64,000 nt of DNA, taken from assembly GCA_021029095.1 (NCBI GenBank), contig JAJOHG010000003.1, positions 992,001 to 1,056,000 of the forward strand, written 5' to 3'. Numbering within the stretch: the stretch's first letter is position 1; every line of letters starts with the position of its first letter. Shown one piece after another: positions 55,679 through 64,000 of this stretch. Made by a program: the position numbers and the translations under genes. The stretch is from Phellopilus nigrolimitatus (Eukaryota > Basidiomycota > Agaricomycetes > Hymenochaetales > Hymenochaetaceae). The notes beneath the pieces are model-generated. The model worked only from the letters and a program-made list of their open reading frames with translations. It was not told where the DNA came from and did not search any database.

Positions 55679-57927
55679 TTAGAAAATTCACATTAATTAC
55701 CGTTTGAAATCGATCGAGCTGGGTGCGTGGAAAGGAACTTCGTGGTCGTCGCCAATGCTACGAGTACATATGTGAGCCGCCACTCTGAGTGAAGCTGCTT
55801 AGTCAGACAAAGTTTGTCAGTTCTTATACTTAGATTCTTTATGATCAAATCAAAGATTATTCTTACGCATATATGTACAACTCAAAGGATGCAGAACATC
55901 CAGCGAGAAGCATGCTCATTTAGTTCTGTTGCGGGGTCCACGTAAGTAACCCAGCAGGACTCGACACAGTGATAGTGCGCGATTCCCCTTACTTACGAAT
56001 CCAATCGTTGTCTAACTCGAGGAATGACTACCCTCATAAGCATTGGATCAACCAGAAAACACGTTGATCGACTATCTCAAGCTGTCCCTCTTTTTGTTAC
56101 TCCAAAAAAGAAGCTTATCATCATGTACAAATTGTCGAAAAAGACATCGTAGTGAAATTTGCTGAAAAGCAGGACTCCCCTAGAAGACGCTAAATCAGGC
56201 GAGAGCTGGGTAATCTATCAGCGCACTGAATAACTAGAACTGCGAAGCCCTTAGTCTTTATGCGGCCCTGGGTTCTCAAGCCTTAGAAGAGGTAAGTAGT
56301 ACGATAACCATGCCCAATTTGTAGACTCAGTTCAGAGCAGAAGGAGATATCAGGGATAGTGTAATTTGTTTTCTACTTCCATTGAGGCAAACATCTTAGA
56401 GTAGGGAAGACTGGGGATGAGGCAATAATTTCACGTGATATGGCGCGTAAGTCGCGCGGAAGGCGATTCAAACTCCGACATGTCCTAAAGATCGTCTTGC
56501 TCGATTAGAATTGTGGTCGACAACATCCTTATGTTGTCCATACGAAGAGCAGCTGCTGGCTACTGCTTGTGACTTTTTTTAAACATGCGGCATCTCTTCA
56601 TTCTTTCTATACGAGACTGTAGAATTGGATTTTGCCGTCTTTCGTCCGTACCGAGCCTATATGTACAGTGACTCACAAAAGTATTGCACGACCTTATTTA
56701 TCTGTTCTGTCGATAGAAGAGAGATCATGATACCGTATATTAAAGCTTCTCACTTATCGAATTCTAGGCAGTATCTTCCATAGCACTTGCATAGCGACTT
56801 AGCTTGACCACTTCCATGATCCGTCAGACTTATTATGTATTTGCTAGTTCCCGCAACCACGCAGTCATATCCATATTCAGTGAGTGCTTTTAGGTAAAAT
56901 ATAAGCATGGAGCAGAGAATGAGCAGTCGATAATTTTTAGCTCGATCGATCGTCGCCTTTGGCCAATAACCTCTATCTATGTAATCAGAAATACATTCGC
57001 CCGCCTCTTAATTCAAACATCGGTATCGCTCCCTTTATGAGCGATTCAAATTCTGAGAAGCGCAGAACTTAATGCGCCCGGGCTAACATATTACCCAAAT
57101 TTCCAAGGCAAGGCCTGAGTGGCATCCAGTAGATGCTGATGATAGTGTCTGTGATTCAAATGGGCGACCCATCGGGCTAGATATCATAACAAAGAGTAGG
57201 CAGGCATAGAATTGGCCGAAGGTTCTGCATACCAGAGTTATTGGATTCGAGTGTCGCCAAATTATTTTGCACGCGAGCTACTCCAATCCACAGGCCCTTT
57301 TCTTCAGTGAGGGTAATTACTTTCTAATATTTTTGGTAATAAAAACAAGTCATCTCGCAGATATTTACAGCACACGGAGAGAACAAAGCGTTCCGTGATT
57401 CTCAAGTCCACTGGAGAAACGTTTGCAGGACAGGTCACGTTTGTCACTTGTTGAGGAGAGGACTCGGCGTAAGCTCTTTACGAATGAATTCAAGCCGAAG
57501 AAACCGATGATATCCCGACGTCCAACAATAACTTATGACTTCGAACATTAACCACGTCTGTCCATCACCACTACGACTTCACGTGTGCCATACGGGTCAA
57601 GGAGGACGGAAGCAAGTCTAAGATAGTTAGGGATATGGTGTTTTCCCTCCTTTCGTCTTGGCAACGACATCTGCACAGTAATAAAAACAAGGCATAGACC
57701 CTGCAAAGTTCAAACGGTTTCCATGGCCGAGTGTTTTCGAGTTTGGGGCAAGGATAATACCATAGTTTGACCAGTACTTGCGGTTGCTGCGGTTGAGGAT
57801 TCACTGCACCAAACCGGAGTATTCTAATTAATTACAAATGTCTACCATACAAAAAGAGACTGCAAGTATGAACTCGTTTGAGCAACACGCACAAGAAGAA
57901 ATGAGGAACCATTACTTAACGAGAGAT
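55679..57927. other. Large AT-rich intergenic region with a Tc1/mariner-like terminal repeat
   Basis: The longest gene-free stretch (2.2 kb), between the start of SIN1 and the stop of AP-2 sigma. It is lower in GC than its surroundings and has no open frame over 60 residues between 55680 and 57570. It carries one Tc1-like terminal sequence at 56666-56693 (separate entry). It may be a decayed transposon landing site. No transposase remnant could be read. Confidence 0.5.
56664..56693. mobile_element. Tc1/mariner-like terminal inverted repeat, single end
   Basis: A TA dinucleotide (56664-56665) is followed by CAGTGACTCACAAAAGTATT (56666-56685) and GCACGACC. Tc1/mariner elements insert at TA, and many begin CAGTG...CAAAAGTATT, so this matches an element's left end reading rightward. 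No inverted partner (AATACTTTTGTGAGTCACTG) was seen downstream in the window, so the copy is truncated, a solo end or a diverged MITE. Confidence 0.5.
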
Positions 57928-58675
57928 TCATTCCAACTTCTCAAGCTCGTCCAGCCGCGAAAGAACGACTTCTTTGCTCGTCTCCTCAATTTCTCCGGCA
58001 AGGAAGATCTCATCAAGGATGGCATAGACCTGAAGAAATATATCGGAAAATGTAAAACCGATGTCTGCTAGTACTCACTTTGTAGAAGTTGAAAACTAAA
58101 TCTAGCTCGCAGACGTTCTCAAAAAATGCATCTGAAAGCAAGGCGTTCGCCGTCATTAAGAATAACGTCAGATAGAGTTCTTCTTGACGCACCGAGCACC
58201 TCGACAAACAGATGAATAGCCTCGAGATAAGCCAGCTCATTGTCATTAGCGTCTACGCAGACACAGAAGAAGAGTCCGGCATAGCGTCGGTAGACAACCT
58301 TAAAATTACGGAACTGTGCGACCAGCGCGCTAGCTTGAGCAAGATAATGATCCAAAGATCAAGATACAGCGTACCTCGACGAAGTTCGACTGATATTTCT
58401 GGTCGCGTGGCGCCACTAGACGGTGCACTTCTCCTCGAAGACGGACCTAGTTATCGCAGATTGAATGGAAGATGCACGGTTGGAAGAACGGGCAAGTACC
58501 TTCTCATCATCATCGAATGGGACATACCACTTGGAGAGACGCGTCTTTCCTTGACGATTCTAAGCAAGCCGCAGCGATGGGACAACGGGAGGTAAACAGG
58601 TTTGGTCAGACGAGTTAATCAAAAACGAGGTGGTCGCTGAGAATAACATGCCTGCACGAGGATGAACCGAATCAT
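57928..58675 (-). CDS. APS2: AP-2 complex sigma subunit (clathrin adaptor small chain)
   Basis: Small chain of the endocytic clathrin adaptor. Six exons encode 143 residues, the normal size: MIRFILVQ (58675-58652), [20 protein letters not shown] (from 58559), [20 protein letters not shown] then [24 protein letters not shown] and [38 protein letters not shown], and [20 protein letters not shown] with [10 protein letters not shown], stop at 57928-57930. [20 protein letters not shown] is diagnostic of sigma-2 rather than sigma-1. Intron 1 (58651-58560) has a GC donor (GTGCAG|GCATGT); no GT nearby preserves the reading frame. Divergent from the phosphatase gene at 59027. Confidence 0.95.
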
Positions 58676-59026
58676 GGGGCTGAAGTAAAGTTGCTCGTTT
58701 CCTGATTCCCTCGTCCTACATGCAGGAGTCAGGCAGGGTGTGTCGGTTGCGTCGAGGATACCAACGGGAGTTACGCCGAGTCGGAGTCCCAGCTAGCGCT
58801 GAGTGCCGACCCGGAGGCACGAATCGAGATTTGACGCGTCAATCGCGTGCTCTCCTTTTGCGGTCGCCTCAGACTGCAACGTCTCGCAATCCTCATGTTT
58901 CCTTGACAATTCTCGCGCCGCAAAGCAGCTCGTACATTCAGGATCAAGCAAACAAGCAAACTTGATGATACCCATAAATAGGTGACAGACTGAGAGCTGC
59001 TTGTAGCTCGCATAATTGTTACAACC
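58676..59026. promoter_or_regulatory. Divergent intergenic region between AP-2 sigma and phosphatase
   Basis: 351 bp between divergent starts (58675 minus, 59027 plus), so it must include both promoters and leaders. No specific element is asserted. Confidence 0.45.
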
Positions 59027-60233
59027 ATGTCTGTGTATGATTTGAACTCCCTGGAGCCCCTCGACCCGGAATGGGTAGAGAAGCGGCTCAGCACCTATCC
59101 TTTCGTTCAGGTTGACGGCGTAACGAATTTACGAACTCTTGGCTATTACCCCGTGAGCAAGGGGAGTGGTGAAGGTAGCGGGACGATGACGCGCCCGCAC
59201 CAGCTCTTCCGTAGCGCTGAAGTTTCCGGGATCACGGATAATGGTGGGTCAATATATCGTATTCGTTTCCGTGGAGTCTCGAGGAGGGTGGGGCTGATAC
59301 TTCACAGGAATGACCCAGCTGAGGGAACTCGGAGTCACCAAAGTGTTCGATCTACGTTCCCATACTGAGATCGTAAAATACAACACCCCCGTTCCGCAAA
59401 TTGACGGCGTAGAAGTCGTACGCGTTCCCGTCTTTGAAGAGGAGGATTATTCACCAGAAGTTATGGCCCGGTATGTGGTTGCATATATGATGATAAATTG
59501 GATAAACATACTCACTCGAGCTTTGATCGCATATAGGAGGTTCCAACTCTACGCTAGCGGGAAGACGGAGGTCTGTTGTCTGCTCTGGTGTAAGACGCCA
59601 CTCGCCAGGCTTATTATCTGTATTTAAGGCGTTCATGGAACTGTACTCCCAGATCCTTGACAACGGCGGGCCTGCTTTCACGGAAATTCTCAAACACGTC
59701 CGGGATAGACCAGAGGAAGGATGTCTATTCCATTGCACGGGTAGGCGCACGGTATAGTTAAAACATTACTTCATTAACTTCGACTTTGTATAGCTGGGAA
59801 GGATCGAACAGCTGTAATCGCGGCTATATTACTCTCAGTAAGCGCTTATGCCATACTTGTGAATCGCGAGCTGACGACCAGCGAAGCTAGCAGGCGTAGA
59901 CGATAAAGCGATCGCAAGTGACTACGAGCTCACGCGTGTCGGCCGGGAACAAGTGCGTAATAAAATCCTAAAGCGCCTTGCCAAAGAGCCCATCTTCGCA
60001 AAGAACAAAGATGCGGCGCTGAATATGCTGACATCAAGGTTAGTGGTGTTTCACTTGACCATTCGCAATCTAACCAGACTTCTTGCGACAGGCGCGAGAC
60101 AATGCTCGCATTCTTGGATCTGCTGCGCGACAAGTACAGTAGTGCGGAAGGGTATGTACAGAAGTTTTGCGGCCTCTCTGCGGAAGATGTACAGACAATT
60201 CGCCGCAACCTTGTCATCAATACCAAAGTTTGA
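59027..60233 (+). CDS. Tyrosine-protein phosphatase-like (Y_phosphatase3 type)
   Basis: Seven exons from ATG 59027 (MSVYDLNSLEPLDPEWVEK) to TGA 60231-60233. The family N-terminal part is VDGVTNLRTLGYYPV and QLFRSAEVSGITDNG, then MTQLRELGVTKVFDLRSHTE. The active site is HCTAGKDRT, the C-x5-R signature loop, split by an intron between HCTG/A (about 59740) and AGKDRTAVIAAILLS. Then come LAGVDDKAIASDYELTRVG and the C-terminal EGYVQKFCGLSAEDVQTI. This combination matches the bacterial/fungal PtpB-like Y_phosphatase3 group, which may act on phosphotyrosine or phosphoinositides; the substrate is not known from sequence. The frame is intact. Convergent with eL35. Confidence 0.88.
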
Positions 60234-60753
60234 CATCCTATATTTTTCCTGGCTTTCTTTCATATCTTGTTGTGTCTTCATACTGTTTTCCTTAGATGCG
60301 CGTCATTGTGCTTTCGTTCTGTTCAAGTTTCTTTATAACAGCTGCACAAATTCAAGAAGGAAAACAAAACAAAAAACCCCACGCACTTGTTAAAGGCAAA
60401 ACAGAATATAGATAGTTGCGAGATTATAGTAATGTATTCACATGAGAATGGGACAAAAAGCGATATAACCATGCTGCTCAGATGGCTTCGGTCTGAGACC
60501 TAATCGATGAATGCTGAGCATAAACGACGCCGTATGGTGTCCGTACGATCGTAGCGGTAGACAGAAATAATAGCAAACATCCGGAGACATCTTGAGGTAG
60601 TCGGTCACCAAAGGACTCGAGAAAAAGGTCATATGCATGGCACGAGAGCGAGTCATATTTTTGAGAATGCATGGAGTGCGACATACAAAATAAATGCGAA
60701 AGCAGAAACCCCCTCCCACTACACAAAAGACAAATCCACCGTCTCTCAACCGC
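60234..60753. other. Convergent intergenic region
   Basis: 3' flanks of the phosphatase gene (+) and the eL35 gene (-). No gene or RNA was recognised; open frames on the minus strand (60438-60851) are random in composition. Confidence 0.5.
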
Positions 60754-61308
60754 TCATGCCTTGACGGCGTACTTGCGGATGGGGAAGTGAATGTCCTTCT
60801 TCGTCTGCCTGAGCGTCTTTTGCGACTTCTCGTGCTATTTGCGGAGGACACCGGTCAGTTACATAGAGCATATTATAAACGACAATTAACGCACAGCCGT
60901 AAGCCGCCTGCGGATCGCGCGAGTCTGCTTTTTGCGGAGGTCAAGGGGCAGGAATTTCTTGTTCTTATAGAACTCGCGGAGGTTTTGGCGCTGCTTCGCG
61001 TTCGTGACGGTCAGCACGCGGGCGATGGACTTGCGCACGGTGTTGCTTTGTTTTGACATTTATGTATCAGCTAAATGACACCAAGAGACATGTTACGCTA
61101 CGACGCACATCTTCGTCAACTTCGAGGCCGAACCACCAGCAATCTTCTGCACACGCAGAGCAAGGAGCTCGCCCTTGAGCTCCGTCAACTGCTTCGCCAA
61201 GTCGTTCTTCGACCTAACATACGGCGCATTCAGCATGAATTGTAAACACGGGTTCGTTCAATCCACCCACTTGGACTGGAGCTCGTAGGCCTTGACTTTG
61301 CCGGGCAT
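60754..61308 (-). CDS. RPL35: 60S ribosomal protein L35 (eL35 nomenclature uL29)
   Basis: Large-subunit protein near the peptide exit tunnel. Four exons: [12 protein letters not shown] (start 61308), [21 protein letters not shown] and [34 protein letters not shown] with [20 protein letters not shown] and [11 protein letters not shown], then [20 protein letters not shown] and KYAVKA, stop at 60754-60756. [15 protein letters not shown] and the C-terminal RKYAVKA are diagnostic, and the length of about 124 residues is normal. Donors are AA|GTGGGT, AT|GTGCGT and GCT|GTGCGT. High expression is expected, with several introns near the 5' half as is usual in fungi. Confidence 0.96.
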
Positions 61309-62080
61309 TTTGTCGTTATCTTGAAGGGATCTTTCGAACTTTCACAGTCGTTGACGGTTGCGACACTTTCGGCACTCCAATCCGCCGTGGGAGTAAGCAT
61401 GACTAAGCTATAACTGTACAGTACTTACTTACTACTTGGTTGATAATTCTGCTTCGTCAGCACACTCCTTTTTTATTTCCACCGTTGGTATTGCTGTTGT
61501 CGAAACAAAATCGAAATAATGTTCACCGAAGTCCCGTTTGGCATGTCCAAAGAGTCCTCGCAATATTACATCCAACTTCCCACAAGATCAACACTCCAAG
61601 AACACGTAATGCGTGAAAAGCTCGAGGTCCTGAAGTGTAAAACATCAAGTCGAAACCAATCACATTATATTCTTAAAGACCAGTTTGGGACCAGCACTCG
61701 ACATTCGACATCCGATAATTTCATCATCTCTCTCTCTCAAGCAAACTGAAATTTCAAGATGAGCAGAGTGCGGCAACAAACGATCATCAGTACTTATTTT
61801 GACGAAGTCAAATCTGTTCGCGAGAGATCATTGTTCGAACAGATCAGGCGAATTCGTTACGGACACAAGTACATTTTTAGGTTAAGAACTTGACATACAC
61901 ATTTCTAAAGGCTTTCGTCGTCGTCGCCGTCGCTCGCGCAGTTGCATGACGTCGGCGAAGCCAGCACCTCGTGCGAACTCCGACGTACTTTTTAGGGCTG
62001 CCACTAATTGAGGTGTGCACTTCACGCGTTCAGAATTCTCAACCTCAACCTCCGTCGACCCGCGACCTCGTCACCCCGCA
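61309..62080. promoter_or_regulatory. Divergent intergenic region upstream of eL35
   Basis: 772 bp between divergent starts (61308 minus, 62081 plus). The stretch next to 61309 is the ribosomal-protein promoter. A 76-codon frame at 61519-61749 (+) has no recognisable motif and is not called. No element is asserted. Confidence 0.45.
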
Positions 62081-62902
62081 ATGGCGATGCCTGCAACACC
62101 GACGAAGCGTGCATTGACAGAAGAAGCTCACAATTCATCTAACGCGTCGAGATCGCCATATAATGGCATGTGTGTATTAATATTCGCATGATCAACCGGT
62201 ATTCCATCGTGCTGACGCGACGCGACGCGTCCCATAGCATCTCTGATGACCTCACAGCGCGTCTTCAGAATATAGGGTCGCGCGTTAGGAAACGTACGTT
62301 CCGTTTTCAAGGTTGCAATCGCTAGTCTGACTCGTCTTGGCGTCGCCACAGGTGTGACCGAGGGCTACGCAACGCAACGCCTCGATCCCTTCGCGTCGGT
62401 TCCCCCCACTCCAAACTCTTCACCATTGAAGCCTTCCACAGAGCACCGCACTTATAAAACCTCACCCATTTTCCGTTCGGCAAATGACACGCTCCTCGAC
62501 GTGTTCTCGCCGCCGGCTCGTGCCGCAGCGTCTCCCCCCACCCCTGTGCCATCTCCGAGGAAGCGAGGACGCTCGGAATTCGACATTGAAGATGAAGAGG
62601 AGCCATTCCGGGGAACCGATAAGAGCGAAAACGAAACTATTGCAATGGAAATCGAGCCCACGTCAGATGATGAAGATATCACTATCATCACGAATGGCAG
62701 CCCAAGTCCGAGCCCGAGGAGGCCTATGAGGCCGTTGAAAAAGGCGGGGCGCGTGCATCGCTTTCCTGTAGCTCCGTTCGTCCTTAATACGCGCGCGAAC
62801 AAGCAGTTCCCTTCCGATCGTTCCGACGATATCGCTATGCACGTCGATATAGCGACAACACCGAATAATGAATGGAAGGATCTATTTATTCAGCCGTTCT
62901 AA
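62081..62902 (+). CDS. Orphan small Ser/Pro-rich, probably nuclear protein
   Basis: ATG 62081 (MAMPATPTKRALTEEAHNSS) in exon 1, then an intron ending at gccacag (62347-62353) and an exon starting VTEGYATQRLDPFASVPPTP to stop at 62902, about 210 residues. The donor is either AATG|GCATGT (a GC donor at about 62164) or CATGT|GTGTAT a few bases on; both keep the frame. The protein has SP/TP sites (PTPNSSPLKPST, PPTPVPSPRKRGRSEFD), a basic nuclear-signal-like PRKRGR, an acidic patch (IEDEEEPFRG) and a C-terminal island (RVHRFPVAPFVLNTRA, WKDLFIQPF). The many CDK-like sites suggest a phosphorylated nuclear protein, by inference. The family is not recognised. Confidence 0.6.
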
Positions 62903-63899
62903 CGCATACAATATTGTTTTCAGGCCTGAATGAACAATTGTGAGTGCCACTTATATGTTCCTCGAGATCAGAGAAAAATGTTTGCTAACTTCTTTTGTCC
63001 TACACATCCAGACTAATGTTTCACTGTACTATCATGTATATCACTCCTGCCGCTACCCTTGTTATTTGTATTTCTGTACGTACCCTTTTGGAATCAGTTT
63101 GTCTGATACACCGCAGTACCCTTTCTTGTGCGTTGCAAACAATGTCCGCGACGAGCATATTGCGCGCACCCTTCACGCGGCCCCGGAGGATTGAAGACCC
63201 CTCCAGTCGTGCGAGAGACCATACAGTATACAGACGAGTTTACTAACTCAACCCAAAATTCGCGCATTCCGGGGAGCTAGTACGCGCCGACAAGCGTGAA
63301 TGATAACCGCGACAGCATCACTGCCTAACGTGGCTCGCTTCTGCACTTCTATTACCTCGGAACAGTGATCAACTCCGACAACGGAACGCAGGCGGACACC
63401 TCGGACGGACTTTGCTTACTCTCTTTCAAACTTTTCGAGCTAGGATTCGATGGCTCCGGAGCTCATCTTGGATTGCGAAATTCTTCCTTTAAATCGGCCG
63501 CACCATTTCTCCTCTTCTTCTAGCGGTACTCAGCATATTCGAGGGTCATCGCTGCTTATTGGCTTTCTCCGTTGGATTAGAGTGTATCAGCGCCATTGAG
63601 TGGGGAAACCTTCGTCTGCCGTTGATTTTATGCGTATATTTCTCCCATGAAGCCTCGTTGTCGTGCAATCTTTACCGCAAATTCTACCTGCTATTGTGGT
63701 GCGACTCTGGATCTGACAGGAGGATATATGCCGAGACACTGGTGATCTCGGGAAACAAATCTGAAAGGACCGTTTTTTGTGTTCGTTGTGGCTCGAATTT
63801 CATGTTTGTTGTGATTTCCCGGTGTCGCCGCCGAACTCCTTCTTTCATAGTTCTCCTGTAGGATATTGGCTATGCGAAGATCACCAGCTCTTGATAGGA
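62903..63899. other. Intergenic region
   Basis: About 1 kb of sequence without a convincing gene. A 100-codon frame at 63559-63861 (+) is Cys/Ser/Phe-rich with no motif and is treated as chance. It may include the promoter of a gene starting at about 63900. Confidence 0.4.
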
Positions 63900-64000
63900 A
63901 TGCAAAATATGATGGCGAACGCTGCCCACACTCCTCGGGTTATCACGGCCAAGTTGGCTGCCTTACAAACTGCAATGGCCACCGCTGCTCATTTGCGAGC
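63900..64000 (+). CDS. Possible start of a gene running off the right edge
   Basis: From ATG 63900 the frame reads MQNMMANAAHTPRVITAKLA and continues with ALQTAMATAAHLR to the edge. Ala/Leu-rich helical composition and codon use look protein-coding, unlike the sequence just upstream. Too short to identify; it could also be an exon continuing from upstream. Confidence 0.35.
   Translation, partial: MQNMMANAAHTPRVITAKLAALQTAMATAAHLR

Noticed and set aside
55679..57927. Looked for a transposase remnant or tRNA gene in the gap
   Set aside because: No open frame with a DDE-like motif and no A/B-box plus cloverleaf could be read by eye; only the single terminal repeat stands.
57838..58595. Plus-strand open frames (MSTIQKETASMNS..., [13 protein letters not shown]...)
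   Set aside because: They lie opposite the AP-2 sigma exons, whose minus-strand translation matches the family over its full length.
61519..61749. 76-codon plus-strand frame upstream of eL35
   Set aside because: No motif or splice context; it sits in a divergent promoter region.
1..64000. Secondary-metabolite cluster, mating-type locus, viral insertion or CRISPR-like array
   Set aside because: No core enzymes, homeodomain pair, pheromone receptor, viral genes or direct-repeat array were seen.

Overview
The window is nuclear DNA from a filamentous basidiomycete, most likely an Agaricomycete. The genes are dense and cut by many short introns (mostly about 45-100 nt, GT-AG with GTRNGY-like donors and frequent CTRAY/YAG 3' ends). 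The proteins are fungal or eukaryotic housekeeping families: TFIIB, RRS1, TRM10, eL35, AP-2 sigma, dynein light intermediate chain, SIN1, TIP41, PP4R3 and an Scw1-type RRM protein. I do not name a species. No rRNA, tRNA, CRISPR array, secondary-metabolite cluster or intact transposon was recognised.

Layout. 1-3126 (-): conserved fungal protein with histone-fold-like segments, running off the left edge. 4327-6495 (-): orphan low-complexity protein. 7380-11272 (-): PP4R3/Psy2. 11964-13043 (-): acyl-protein thioesterase, divergent from 13119-14348 (+) TRM10. 14411-15929 (-): NDUFAF5-type complex I assembly factor, divergent from 16127-20344 (+) three-finger C2H2 protein. 21298-24958 (-): Scw1/Whi3-like RRM protein. 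26335-26700 (-): small membrane protein. 27279-28614 (+): four-TM protein. 29743-32478 (-): Barentsz/CASC3, divergent from 33290-34466 (+) TFIIB. 34617-35830 (-): RRS1. 36019-37127 (-): TIP41, divergent over 188 bp from 37316-39400 (+) dynein light intermediate chain. 39659-41320 (+): orphan. 41900-44456 (+): TB2/DP1/HVA22 (REEP-like) protein with a long tail. 44902-46948 (-): iron alcohol dehydrogenase/HOT, divergent from 47242-49649 (+) membrane-anchored aspartic protease. 50167-52266 (-): mitochondrial PPR protein. 52534-55678 (-): SIN1. 55679-57927: the largest gene-poor gap, carrying a Tc1/mariner-like terminal repeat. 57928-58675 (-): AP-2 sigma. 59027-60233 (+): tyrosine phosphatase. 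60754-61308 (-): eL35. 62081-62902 (+): orphan. A further coding start may lie at 63900.

The strongest cross-cutting observation is that at least eight otherwise conserved genes lose frame at a single base, each time in a run of two to four identical bases, with extra and missing bases both represented. This looks like residual homopolymer-length error in the assembly rather than pseudogenisation, and it will mislead automatic gene models. Other points are several probable GC-AG introns, tiny first exons (SIN1, AP-2 sigma), an 18-nt microexon, and the co-location of three regulators of TOR/PP2A-family signalling (PP4R3, TIP41, SIN1). I found no convincing undescribed multi-gene system; the window is mainly housekeeping with several lineage-specific orphans.
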